Shown here: positions 53,047 through 61,852 of the stretch, one piece after another
Layout of the letters: the number at the start of each line of letters is the position of its first letter
Position numbering within the stretch: position 1 is the stretch's first letter
DNA from: Fusibacter sp963666805
GTDB taxonomy: Bacteria > Bacillota > Clostridia > Peptostreptococcales > Acidaminobacteraceae
Direction: 5' to 3'
NCBI GenBank assembly: GCA_963666805.2
Contig: CAXXWR010000006.1
Span: forward strand, 372,001 to 436,000
Length of the DNA stretch: 64,000 nt
The notes under the pieces: model-generated
Databases searched by the model: none
What the model was told of the DNA's origin: nothing
Seen by the model: the letters and a program-made list of their open reading frames with translations, nothing else
Made by a program: the position numbers and the translations under genes

Positions 53047-53334
53047 TTATTTATCCATAATATAAATAGGGGATAGTGCAATAAAAGCACCTAAGAAAAT
53101 CCCTTGAATCAACTGTTGTACCGACATTGAAAGATTAAACAAACTCAAAATAACTTGTAATAAAATTTGTGCGATGACAAGTGCAAGCAACCATAAAAAT
53201 ACAAAATAACGTTTATTAATTTTACGACTTATTGTTTGCCACAATTGCTTATTCCAACCTATTTTAATGAAGATAATCATCAAAATCACTTCACTTACAA
53301 TCATTGAAATGAAAAAAATCAAATAGTGTTTCAT
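53047..53334 (-). CDS. Small membrane protein, not recognised
   Basis: 95 residues with three hydrophobic segments (YLIFFISMIVSEVILMIIFI, FVFLWLLALVIAQILLQVILSLF, LIQGIFLGAFIALSPIYI) and a basic loop KQLWQTISRKINKR between the first two. Start ATG follows GAGGAGG at good spacing, so it is probably real. It lies between rsmG and parA, where Clostridia often carry an unassigned small membrane gene. Function unknown. Confidence 0.7.
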   Translation of the reverse strand: MKHYLIFFISMIVSEVILMIIFIKIGWNKQLWQTISRKINKRYFVFLWLLALVIAQILLQVILSLFNLSMSVQQLIQGIFLGAFIALSPIYIMDK

Positions 53335-53369
53335 TTTGTTGTCCTCCTCATCCTAAGTGATAGTCACCT

Positions 53370-54068
53370 CTAAAGCGGATTCTTTTTAGGCGTTCCTGCT
53401 TTTCGAGGATACTTTTTAGGAATGGTACTTATTTTTTTGAAAATCATCAAATCTCTTTGACCAGCCGCATTAGGTAATTCAAAACTTTTCACTTCCACAA
53501 GTTCTGTTTTGAGTTCTTTCATTGCATGGTTTGCATCCTGTAGTTCTTGGTCTGATTTCAAACTCTTATAAGCAACAAAATAGCCACCAACTTTGACAAA
53601 AGGCATGACAAATTCAAGTAATAAACGCAATTCTGCTACTGCCCTTGACACAGCAAAATCATATTGCTCTCTATAGTCCTTATTTTGACCATAATCTTCA
53701 GCTCGACCATGAATCTTTTCGACCTTTTTTAAAGAAAGAGAGGTTGTCACCAAATCTAAAAAGCCAATTCTTTTCTTGAGTGAATCAAGACAAGTGACCA
53801 TCAAGGTTGGTTCAAGAATTTTAAGAGGTAAGGCAGGAAAACCTGCACCTGTTCCTATATCAATCAATGATTTATCTTTTAAATCAAAGCCACACTGCTT
53901 GAGTAAAATCGAGTCAACAAAATGCTTGATATACACCTCATTTTTTTCGGTAATACCCGTTAAATTGTATTTTTCATTTTCAGACACTAAAAGCTGATAG
54001 TAATGATCAAATTGATTCAATTGCAGGTCATTAACTGCAACTCCCACTTGTTCAAATACATTATTCAC
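53370..54068 (-). CDS. rsmG: 16S rRNA (guanine527-N7) methyltransferase RsmG
   Basis: 232 residues: SAM-binding DIGTGAGFPALPLKI, CLDSLKKRIGFLD, FAVSRAVAELRLLLEF and the C-terminal PRKAGTPKKNPL. Overlaps mnmG by eight bases. Confidence 0.96.
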   Translation of the reverse strand: MNNVFEQVGVAVNDLQLNQFDHYYQLLVSENEKYNLTGITEKNEVYIKHFVDSILLKQCGFDLKDKSLIDIGTGAGFPALPLKILEPTLMVTCLDSLKKRIGFLDLVTTSLSLKKVEKIHGRAEDYGQNKDYREQYDFAVSRAVAELRLLLEFVMPFVKVGGYFVAYKSLKSDQELQDANHAMKELKTELVEVKSFELPNAAGQRDLMIFKKISTIPKKYPRKAGTPKKNPL

Positions 54069-55950
54069 GTGTTCTCCTCCTCATTTGATCAAGATACACC
54101 AACAAAACAGAAATATCTGCAGGCGATACACCAGAAATTCTCGACGCTTGACCAATAGAATGAGGTCGAATATCTGTTAATTTTTGACGTGCTTCTAATC
54201 TCAAACCATCAATTTGATTAAAATCAACCTTATCTGGGATAACTTTTTTCTCTAGTGACTTAAACTTTTCAACTTGTTGAAGCTGCTTCTTAATATAGCC
54301 CTCGTACTTTAAAGATACTTCTATTTGAGTCATAACATCTTTTTTAAGACCCTCTGGACGCGTCGCATCCACTGCCTTCAAATCTTTATAATATACCTCA
54401 GGTCTCCTGAGAATATCAACAATTTTCATTCCTTGAGTCACTGGACTAGACCCAATTGCTTCCAAAGCCTCATTAAGCGCATCAGGTTTAATATTCGTCT
54501 TTTTAATCCGTTCCATTTCAGTAGCTATGGCATCCATTTTATCTGTAAAAATCGCATAACGATCGGCCTTAACCAGTCCAATATCATAGGCTTTTTGTGT
54601 TAAACGAATATCTGCATTATCTTGTCTTAATAATAAACGATACTCTGCACGTGACGTCATCATCCGATAAGGTTCTTCCGTTCCTTTCGTTACCAGATCA
54701 TCTATTAAGACACCAATATAAGCCTCTGAACGATCCAATATAAATTCAGGTTCACCCTTAACTTGGAGTGCCGCATTAATACCCGCAACAATCCCTTGTG
54801 CTGCCGCTTCTTCATAACCAGAAGAGCCATTAAACTGACCCGCTGAAAAAAGGCCTTTAACTTCTTTATGTTCTAAAGTTAATTTTAAGTCAAGAGGATC
54901 AATACAATCATATTCAATCGCATAAGCGGGTCTCATAATTTCAACCTTTTCCATGCCTGGAATAGAGCGCATAAAGGACAATTGAACATCTTCAGCCAAA
55001 CTAGAACTCATGCCTTGAACATACATTTCATTGGTATCTCTGCCCTCAGGTTCAATAAACAATTGATGTCGTTCTTTATCTTTAAAACGCATAATTTTCG
55101 TTTCAATAGAAGGGCAGTACCGAGGACCTGTCCCTTCAATCGTTCCCGTAAAAAGACCAGACTTATCCAAATTGTCCAGAATAATATTATGGGTTTTTGT
55201 ATTGGTATAAGTCAACCAACAGGGCATCTCATCTAAAGCTAAGGATTCATTCATAAAAGAAAACAAGGTATAATCTTTGTCTCCCCACTGAACTTCCATC
55301 TTATCAAAATCAAGACTTCTCTTGTCAACACGAGCAGGCGTTCCTGTTTTAAAGCGTCTCAAAGAAAAAGCATGTTGTTTTAAACTTTCAGTTAATTGGT
55401 AAGATCCTGCTAACCCGTTGGGACCACTTTTTAAAACAGCATCTCCAATGAAGACCTTACTTCCCAAGTAAGTGCCCGTTGCAAGAATAATAGTTTTCCC
55501 CTTAAAGATAGCACCTGTACTGGTCGTAACCGAATCAACTACACCATCAACAATCGACAAATCTGTCACTTCAGCCTGTCTCACTGTTAGATTTTCAGTA
55601 TTTTCTAATACCTTTTTCATTTCTTTATGATATTCATTCTTATCAGCTTGAGCACGAAGTGAATGAACTGCAGGGCCTTTAGATTGATTGAGCATCTTAC
55701 TTTGGACAAAAGAACGGTCAATATTAAGACCCATTTCACCACCTAAAGCATCAATCTCTTTAACCAAGTGTCCCTTTCCCGTTCCTCCAATTGAAGGATT
55801 ACAAGGCATCATAGCAATTGAATCTAAATTAATAGACAAAATTAATGTCTTAATTCCCATACGAGCACTTGCAAGAGCTGCTTCTACTCCTGCATGTCCA
55901 GCACCTACTACTATACAATCATAAGAACCTGCATCAAATGTTCTTACCAT
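54061..55950 (-). CDS. mnmG: tRNA uridine 5-carboxymethylaminomethyl modification protein MnmG
   Basis: 629 residues. FAD-binding VGAGHAGVEAALASARMG at the N-terminus, NPSIGGTGKGHLVKEIDALGG, SGLFTGTIEGTGPRYCPSIE and the C-terminal SRISGVSPADISVLLVYL. Works with MnmE to install cmnm5 at U34. Confidence 0.97.
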   Translation of the reverse strand: MVRTFDAGSYDCIVVGAGHAGVEAALASARMGIKTLILSINLDSIAMMPCNPSIGGTGKGHLVKEIDALGGEMGLNIDRSFVQSKMLNQSKGPAVHSLRAQADKNEYHKEMKKVLENTENLTVRQAEVTDLSIVDGVVDSVTTSTGAIFKGKTIILATGTYLGSKVFIGDAVLKSGPNGLAGSYQLTESLKQHAFSLRRFKTGTPARVDKRSLDFDKMEVQWGDKDYTLFSFMNESLALDEMPCWLTYTNTKTHNIILDNLDKSGLFTGTIEGTGPRYCPSIETKIMRFKDKERHQLFIEPEGRDTNEMYVQGMSSSLAEDVQLSFMRSIPGMEKVEIMRPAYAIEYDCIDPLDLKLTLEHKEVKGLFSAGQFNGSSGYEEAAAQGIVAGINAALQVKGEPEFILDRSEAYIGVLIDDLVTKGTEEPYRMMTSRAEYRLLLRQDNADIRLTQKAYDIGLVKADRYAIFTDKMDAIATEMERIKKTNIKPDALNEALEAIGSSPVTQGMKIVDILRRPEVYYKDLKAVDATRPEGLKKDVMTQIEVSLKYEGYIKKQLQQVEKFKSLEKKVIPDKVDFNQIDGLRLEARQKLTDIRPHSIGQASRISGVSPADISVLLVYLDQMRRRTRE

Positions 55951-55962
55951 AATTTCCTCCCA

Positions 55963-57331
55963 CTATTTTCCTAAACAAAAATTACTAAAGATTGTGGTCA
56001 TTAAATCTTCTTCAACACTCTCACCCGTTACATGTCCCAAGTGTTGAATACAATCTTTAATATCAACTTCAATAAAATCATAAGGCATATGATTTTCACT
56101 CGCCTTCAAAGCATCTTTAGCATTATTTAAAGCCAAATGTGTTAAATGAATATGCCTTGTATTACTCATCATCTCTTCTTGATTGATTTCCACATTGCCC
56201 TTATAGACAATATCACTTAACTCATTTTCAATTTCATCTAAACCAATTTCATTTTGAACAGAAGCATAAATAATCTTTTGATGACTTAAGATAGACTTGA
56301 TTTCATCTATTTCAATCTGCATTTCAAGATCTGTTTTATTTAAAATAATAATCGCTGGCTTGTCTTTAACAAGTGCCATTAACTGATGATCTTCCTCAGA
56401 TAATTTTTCAGATGCATTAAGCATAAAAATAATAAGATCTGCCTGATTAAAATAAGCTTTGGATTTTTCAACACCTATCTTTTTCAACGACATCTTCAGT
56501 ATCTCTAATACCAGCAGTATCAATAAGTGTAATAGGGATACCGCCAACATTCATATATTCTTCAATCACATCTCGAGTGGTTCCGGGAACATCTGTCACA
56601 ATGGCCCTTGAATCTTTGAGCAAGGCATTCATCAAACTTGATTTTCCCACATTGGGTTTACCGACAATAACGGTCTTCAAACCCTCTCTCAAAATCTTAC
56701 CTGACTCTGATGCTTTTAAAATGCGTTCTAAAGCTGTCACCGTTTCTCTAAGCTGATCTTCAATTTGCTGATAAGTAATTTCTTCAATATCCTCTTCTGG
56801 ATAATCAATTGAAACTTCAATATCCGCCATCAATGCAATTAAGGCTTCTCTTAACCCTTGAATTTTATGAGATAAATGACCTCTTAATTGATTCATTGCT
56901 ACATCAAATCCCGTACGCGTTTTAGCACTAATTAAATCCATCACAGACTCAGCCTGTGTTAAATCAATTCGGCCATTCAAAAAAGCCCGCTTGGTAAACT
57001 CACCACGTTCAGCCATTCTAGCACCTTTCTTTAATAAAAGTCCTAAAATTTCACGTATAGGAATAATCCCACCATGACAATTGATCTCAACGACATTTTC
57101 ACGTGTATACGTATGAGGGGCAAACATTTTAACTGCTAATACCTCATCGACAATCCGTTCACCCTCCATAATATGACCATAAGTCATTTTTTTATCCGTC
57201 ATCATCTGTTGACCCTTGATCTTAAAAATTTCATCTAAAATATCAAAAGCCTCTGGACCACTCATTCTAATGATGCCTATTGCGCCTTCACCAACAGGTG
57301 TTGAAATCGCAACAATTGTATCTACTAACAT
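55963..57331 (-). pseudogene. mnmE: tRNA modification GTPase MnmE, split by a one-base frameshift
   Basis: Together the two frames encode a full-length MnmE of about 455 residues: N-terminal folate-binding domain (IVAISTPVGEGAIGIIRMSG), G1 GKPNVGKSSL, G3 DTAGIRDTEDVVEK, then in the next frame KIGVEKSKAYFNQADLIIF, IILNKTDLEM and the C-terminal FCLGK. The first frame ends at residue 287 right after VVEK. The break coincides with a run of five A on the coding strand (56480-56484); four A would restore GAAAAG and the consensus VVEKIGVE. The fault is more probably a sequencing or assembly error than a true loss, since MnmE is widely conserved and MnmG is intact. Confidence 0.9.
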
Positions 57332-57481
57332 TATAATCTCCTATCTATTTTAAAAAAAGAAGTACTCGATACTCGCATTACTTTAAAAAAGTTTATACCA
57401 AAGTGTCAAAAAACTCAACGTTAAAATCATCCATTATGACTTAAACACTTGGTTATGTATCATAAACAATCCTTTTAGAAC

Positions 57482-57511
57482 TAAAAAGAAACCCAGTGAT
57501 ACACTGGGTCT
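57482..57511 (-). terminator. Terminator after jag
   Basis: Stem ACCCAGTG/CACTGGGT with a three-base loop followed on the minus strand by TTTCTTTTT. Confidence 0.88.
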
Positions 57512-57535
57512 TTTAATCTAATTATTGCTTATTCA

Positions 57536-58174
57536 TTATTGATTTGCTCTAATCTTTTTATAGTCATAATAAATGACTACTTTTCTATAAGGCTCATCAC
57601 CTTCAGACTTAGTACTTACAAAAGGATTAGATTGAAGTGCCGAATGAATAATGCGTCTTTCATAAGGATTCATCGGTTCAAGAATAACATTTTTTCTAGA
57701 TTTTTTGACTTTATAAGCCAGTTTGTTTGCTAACTTTTCAAGCGTTTCTTTACGCTTCATTCTATAATTTTCAGTATCAAGAATAAGTCTAACATATTCT
57801 TCTCTGTTCTTATTAACCACTAAACTCACTAAGTATTGTAGTGCATCCAGAGTTTGACCTCTTTTACCAATTAAAATAGCCATATCTTTTCCTACCATAT
57901 TCATCTTGAGCGTGTCGCCCTCAAGTTCAGTTGTAATATCAGCAGGTACATTCATTTGATTTAATAACGTTGTTAAAAATGTTTTTGCTATTTCTTCAAT
58001 ATCATCTTTTTTCGAAACTCTAAGTACCGTTTCTTTAGCCCCTATTCCAAAGAAACCTTTAGATCCTTCTTCAATAATTTCATATTCAACCTCATCCCTA
58101 TCTGCATCAAGTTGAATAAGTGCTAATCTTAAGGCCTCTTCGACACTTTTACCTGCCGTTTCGACAAATTTCAT
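57536..58174 (-). CDS. jag: RNA-binding protein Jag/KhpB (SpoIIIJ-associated)
   Basis: 212 residues: Jag_N domain with KGFFGIGAKETVLRV, KH domain with MAILIGKRGQTLDALQYL, R3H domain with PMNPYERRIIHSAL. Directly follows yidC, with stop and start touching. In relatives it binds RNA and affects division and cell-wall synthesis. Confidence 0.94.
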   Translation of the reverse strand: MKFVETAGKSVEEALRLALIQLDADRDEVEYEIIEEGSKGFFGIGAKETVLRVSKKDDIEEIAKTFLTTLLNQMNVPADITTELEGDTLKMNMVGKDMAILIGKRGQTLDALQYLVSLVVNKNREEYVRLILDTENYRMKRKETLEKLANKLAYKVKKSRKNVILEPMNPYERRIIHSALQSNPFVSTKSEGDEPYRKVVIYYDYKKIRANQ

Positions 58175-58908
58175 TATTTAACAGCCCCCTCGTTCGATTG
58201 ATTTGATTTATTTATTAGATATTGTTGAGCGATTTGGAATATGTTACCGATCGTCCAATATAAAATTAAACCGGCTGACATTGATCTACCCCAAACCAAA
58301 ATCATTAGTGGCATAATTGTTTGCATAATTTTCATTTGTGAATTGACTGCCCCTTTTGAAGCAGATGGTTGTTGGGCATTCATCGTTAACATTTGGAAAT
58401 ACGTTAAAGCAGCCGATGCAATTGGCAATAAACCTGGTAGACCAATTAACCAAGATGGTCCATTCGGTAAAATATTGGCAATTAAATCCGGTTGTGATAA
58501 ATTAGGTACCCATAAAAAGAAATCTGTAGTTGCACTTGCTAATAATGTTGGATTATCTGGAAAAACATAAAGTCCAGGTTGTCTAAGTGCAGTAAAGAGA
58601 CCAATAATAATTGGAAATTGAATTAATATTGGTAAACAACCACTTAATGGATTATAATTATGCTCTTTATATAAATCAGCAATCATCTGATTCATTTTCT
58701 CTGGATTATTTTTATATTTCGTTTGAATTTCTTGAATTTTAGGCTGAATGGCCTGCATTTCTCTCGATGATTTTTGTTGTTTAAAAGTCAGTGGCATTAA
58801 TATTGTTTTTGTAATTAATGTAAATATGATAATAGATAGCCCGTAATCTTGAACCACCTTAAAAATCAAACCTAAAAGATACCCAAAAATCTGTGCAAAT
58901 ATAGTCAA
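58174..58908 (-). CDS. yidC: Membrane protein insertase YidC (OxaA/SpoIIIJ type)
   Basis: About 244 residues with five membrane segments: GLSIIIFTLITKTILMPLTF, a cytoplasmic hairpin with QPKIQEIQTKYKNNPEKM, and the later segments LIQFPIIIGLFTAL and LILYWTIGNIFQIAQQY. Family sequence features of the insertase; no lipobox is seen before the first helix, unlike B. subtilis SpoIIIJ. Start taken as a TTG with AGGAGG nine bases upstream; the first frame position, also a TTG, overlaps that ribosome binding site. Confidence 0.92.
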   Translation of the reverse strand: MTIFAQIFGYLLGLIFKVVQDYGLSIIIFTLITKTILMPLTFKQQKSSREMQAIQPKIQEIQTKYKNNPEKMNQMIADLYKEHNYNPLSGCLPILIQFPIIIGLFTALRQPGLYVFPDNPTLLASATTDFFLWVPNLSQPDLIANILPNGPSWLIGLPGLLPIASAALTYFQMLTMNAQQPSASKGAVNSQMKIMQTIMPLMILVWGRSMSAGLILYWTIGNIFQIAQQYLINKSNQSNEGAVK

Positions 58909-58926
58909 ACTACTTTTCCTCCTCAA

Positions 58927-59136
58927 TTAATCTAACGGGTCATATCCACCCGGATGAAAAGGATGGCATTTTAAAATGCGTTTCACACTAAGGTAGCCGC
59001 CCTTAATCGCACCATACTTTTCAATAGCCTGTAAAGAATATTGTGAACACGTAGGATAAAACCTACAATTGCTGCCTAACAATGGAGATATAAATTTACG
59101 GTAAAATTTAATTAAATATATCATAACATATTTCAT
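58927..59136 (-). CDS. yidD: Membrane insertion factor YidD
   Basis: 69 residues: FYRKFISPLLGSNCRFYPTCSQYSLQAIEKYG, KCHPFHPGGYDP. The three Cys motif is typical. Lies between rnpA and yidC, aiding membrane insertion. Confidence 0.95.
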   Translation of the reverse strand: MKYVMIYLIKFYRKFISPLLGSNCRFYPTCSQYSLQAIEKYGAIKGGYLSVKRILKCHPFHPGGYDPLD

Positions 59137-59149
59137 AAGCTACTCACTT

Positions 59150-59485
59150 CTAACCTAATTTATTTAATAGAAATTTCATAGAATGTTCAATTTTATGATA
59201 ATCTATATCTTTAGAGCGTACTCTTGCAATAAATACTAAATCGTAATTTTTATGATCATTACTGGATTCATTTTGATAATTTAATCTAAAACTCTCTTTG
59301 ATTAATCTCTTCACTCTATGTCTAACAACACTGTTACCTACTTTTTTACTCACGGAAATACCAACCCGAGTATGGGCTTGCTTTTTAGGTAATACATACA
59401 TTACTAAATATTTATCTGCATAAGATTTTCCCCTCTTATAAACTTTACTAAAATCAGAAGATTTTTTCAAACTTTCTACTGTCAT
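59150..59485 (-). CDS. rnpA: Ribonuclease P protein component
   Basis: 111 residues with KRGKSYADKYLVMYVLPKKQAHTRVGISVSKKVGNSVVRHRVKRLIKESFR (shown as motif VGISVSKKVGNSVVRHRVKR, the RNR signature). Assists the RNase P RNA in tRNA 5' processing. Confidence 0.96.
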   Translation of the reverse strand: MTVESLKKSSDFSKVYKRGKSYADKYLVMYVLPKKQAHTRVGISVSKKVGNSVVRHRVKRLIKESFRLNYQNESSNDHKNYDLVFIARVRSKDIDYHKIEHSMKFLLNKLG

Positions 59486-59519
59486 AATATCTCCTTCACC
59501 TTAGGGTATAAATACTTAC

Positions 59520-59546
59520 AAAAAAAGACCACTAAATGCGGTCTCT
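59520..59546 (-). terminator. Weak terminator between rpmH and rnpA
   Basis: Stem AGACCGC/GTGGTCT with a five-base loop and seven T on the minus strand; probably partial, allowing higher rpmH than rnpA expression. Confidence 0.75.
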
Positions 59547-59553
59547 TTAATCA

Positions 59554-59691
59554 TTAAGCAGATAATTTTTTTCTACCTTTTCTTCTTCTTGCTTTTATGA
59601 TATTTTTTCCTGAACTTGTTTTCATTCTTTTACGGAAACCATGTTCAACTTTTCTTTGTCTTTTCTTTGGTTGATAAGTCATTTTTTTCAT
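59554..59691 (-). CDS. rpmH: 50S ribosomal protein L34
   Basis: 45 residues, MKKMTYQPKKRQRKVEHGFR onward to KARRRKGRKKLSA, the usual L34 with a slightly extended N-terminus. Start ATG is eight bases after GGAGG. Next to oriC as usual. Confidence 0.97.
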   Translation of the reverse strand: MKKMTYQPKKRQRKVEHGFRKRMKTSSGKNIIKARRRKGRKKLSA

Positions 59692-59922
59692 CCCAGACAC
59701 CTCCTTACATTATATATCATATATATAAACAAATTATTTACATAAGTCCGCTAAAACATTATACCTTCCCAACCCCTACATGTCAAGAAACAACCTCACA
59801 CTGATTGAGGAATATTCTTAAAAAAATACACCGTCATTTTCTTACTATATATAGTAGTAAAAAAAACATATTATAAAGCACCTACTATATCTTGTTGACG
59901 GATTGTGTACAAAAAAAGCAAC

Positions 59923-60292
59923 TTATCCACACTTTTATTCAAAAATCCAATTTCTAAAAAAATTTCACTTTGATCAAATTTTATCCACATGTCAATTTAT
60001 TTAAGGTTTTAGGTTTTTTTTGTGGATAAGTTTTTCGATATTTGATACAATAACATGTACTAACACTATACCCATATCGTTGACTTGTTAATTGTGGATA
60101 AGTATGAATTGTTGATTATTTATCATTTTTTTTTGACTTTTTGAGTTTTTAACTGTTGATAGTGTTGATAAATCAAGGGGTTTTCTGTTGATAACTTTTA
60201 TCACCTATAGGTTATCCACAATTTTATACATGCTGTCTATTATTTTTTTAAACACCGATTTATCAACACTTTCAACAATTTGATGTGGATAA
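59923..60292. other. oriC, upstream DnaA-box cluster (rpmH-dnaA intergenic)
   Basis: Perfect TTATCCACA boxes at 59923, 59981 and 60212 on the plus strand and at 60021, 60093 and 60284 on the minus strand (as TGTGGATAA), with one-mismatch boxes near 60163, 60186 and 60260. The surrounding DNA is very AT-rich. With the second cluster after dnaA this is a bipartite origin like that of B. subtilis. Confidence 0.93.
60080..60108 (+). promoter_or_regulatory. dnaA: Candidate dnaA promoter with a DnaA box in its spacer
   Basis: TTGACT, 17-base spacer, TATGAA; the DnaA box at 60093-60101 lies between the two elements, so DnaA binding should block RNA polymerase, consistent with autorepression. Confidence 0.55.
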
Positions 60293-60316
60293 GTTCTAAT
60301 ATTAAGGAGGATAACT

Positions 60317-61642
60317 ATGGAACAACAACTGGACCAAATCTGGGAAACCGCTCGGGAAATTATGAGGAGCGAACTCATGACCGTTAGTTTTAGCACCTGG
60401 ATTGAAACCATTGAACCCATCGTTATAGAAGGAAATACTATTATTTTACAAACAACTGGTAATCTCAATCGTAACGTACTTGAAACCAGATATAATGATT
60501 TAATTAAAAATACCATTAAGCATATTACCGATCAAGACTACATTATTAAATATATTATCCCTGAAGAAAATATATTAGATAAGAAGAAAGAACAAAAAAA
60601 TATGGATTTATTAGAATCAACGAACCTCAATCCACGTTATGTTTTTGAAGAATTTGTCGTTGGTAATAGTAACCGATTTGCACACGCTGCTTCTTTAGCT
60701 GTAGCAGAATCTCCTGCAAAAGCTTACAATCCACTTTTTATCTATGGGGGTGTAGGCCTTGGTAAAACCCATTTAATGCATGCAATAGGGCATTATATTT
60801 TATCTCAGAAAAAAGATGCCAAAATTTATTACGTTTCTAGTGAGCAGTTTACAAACGAACTCATCAACTCTATTAAAGATGATAAAAATGAGGAATTCAG
60901 AAATAAGTATAGAACAGTAGATGTTCTACTTGTCGATGATATTCAATTTATAGCAGGTAAAGAGCGTACTCAAGAAGAATTTTTCCATACCTTCAATGCA
61001 CTTTATGAAGCCAATAAACAAATTATCGTTTCCTCTGATCGTCCACCAAAAGAAATTCCAACACTTGAAGACCGCTTACGCTCTCGATTCGAATGGGGAC
61101 TTATTACAGATATTCAAGCGCCAGATTTTGAAACTAGAATTGCGATCTTAAGAAAGAAGTCAGAGCGTGATCAAGTTGATATTCCCAATGAAGTGTTTGA
61201 GTTTATTGCCACTAAAATTAAATCCAACATTAGAGAGCTTGAAGGGGCACTTAACAGGGTTGTAGCCTATTCAACATTAACCAAAAAAATCGTTGATATT
61301 GAATTGGTTAATGAAGCCTTAAAAGATCTTATCTCTTCTAATAGAGCACGTAAGATAGACGTTAACCTCATTAAAGCGACTGTTGCAGAATACTACAATA
61401 TAAAGGTAGAAGATTTTGAATCTAAGAAAAGAACCAAACAAATTGCTTTTCCTAGACAGATTGCTATGTATATCACCCGAGAACTCACTGATCTTTCATT
61501 ACCAAAGATTGGAGAAGAATTTGGAGGGCGTGATCATACAACCGTTATCCATGCATACGATAAAATCAGTAATGATATGGCTACTGATTATGAATTTAAA
61601 CAAAAGGTCGATGGAATCATAAAAGAAGTAAAGGGTGAATAA
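60317..61642 (+). CDS. dnaA: Chromosomal replication initiator protein DnaA
   Basis: 441 residues. Domain I (1-85, WETAREIMRSELMTVSFSTWIE), short linker, AAA+ domain III with Walker A YGGVGLGKTHLM and Walker B LLVDDIQFIAGKERTQEEFFHTF, and domain IV with the DnaA-box-binding signature FGGRDHTTVIHAYDKI. Start ATG follows AGGAGG. Confidence 0.98.
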   Translation: MEQQLDQIWETAREIMRSELMTVSFSTWIETIEPIVIEGNTIILQTTGNLNRNVLETRYNDLIKNTIKHITDQDYIIKYIIPEENILDKKKEQKNMDLLESTNLNPRYVFEEFVVGNSNRFAHAASLAVAESPAKAYNPLFIYGGVGLGKTHLMHAIGHYILSQKKDAKIYYVSSEQFTNELINSIKDDKNEEFRNKYRTVDVLLVDDIQFIAGKERTQEEFFHTFNALYEANKQIIVSSDRPPKEIPTLEDRLRSRFEWGLITDIQAPDFETRIAILRKKSERDQVDIPNEVFEFIATKIKSNIRELEGALNRVVAYSTLTKKIVDIELVNEALKDLISSNRARKIDVNLIKATVAEYYNIKVEDFESKKRTKQIAFPRQIAMYITRELTDLSLPKIGEEFGGRDHTTVIHAYDKISNDMATDYEFKQKVDGIIKEVKGE

Positions 61643-61852
61643 GTGGATAAAAATAGTGTGGATAAGTTCTTGAATTTTCTTTTTTATCCACTGTGAATAT
61701 CTTTCTCTTTTTCCCATCTTTTATACACAGGGAAAAAGAATAGATTTTATGCACAGGTGTGCGTTTGAAGTGGTTTTCCACAAATTCACAGCCCCTATTA
61801 CTATTACTATCTTTTTTTACTATATATTTTTTATTAATTAAGGAGGCCGTCC
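61642..61852. other. oriC, downstream part (dnaA-dnaN intergenic)
   Basis: DnaA box TGTGGATAA at 61657-61665 and several one-mismatch boxes (61642, 61683, 61721, 61748, 61774), then an AT-rich stretch ending in the dnaN ribosome binding site AAGGAGG. This is the side where strand opening is expected. Confidence 0.85.
61795..61810 (-). promoter_or_regulatory. DnaA-trio element of the unwinding region
   Basis: On the minus strand ATAGTAATAGTAATAG, a run of TAG/TAA triplets, follows a DnaA-box-like TTGTGGAAAA and a short G-rich spacer, the order known for basal origin unwinding. Confidence 0.6.

Noticed and set aside
52905..53090. 61-residue minus-strand open frame after the small membrane protein gene
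   Set aside because: It contains the perfect 12-bp terminator hairpin and has no ribosome binding site.
56468..56490. Programmed ribosomal frameshift in mnmE
   Set aside because: The needed shift is +1 (or -2) and the site lacks a slippery heptamer with a stimulating structure; a homopolymer indel is simpler.
60205..60516. 103-residue minus-strand frame across the dnaA start
   Set aside because: Antisense of dnaA and of the DnaA-box region; no ribosome binding site.
1089..61370. Single GTTAAC occurrences elsewhere (for example near 1089, 5758, 9890, 14089, 23135, 33236, 61368)
   Set aside because: They are isolated six-base words at about the chance frequency, not paired as in the 47-48 kb cluster.
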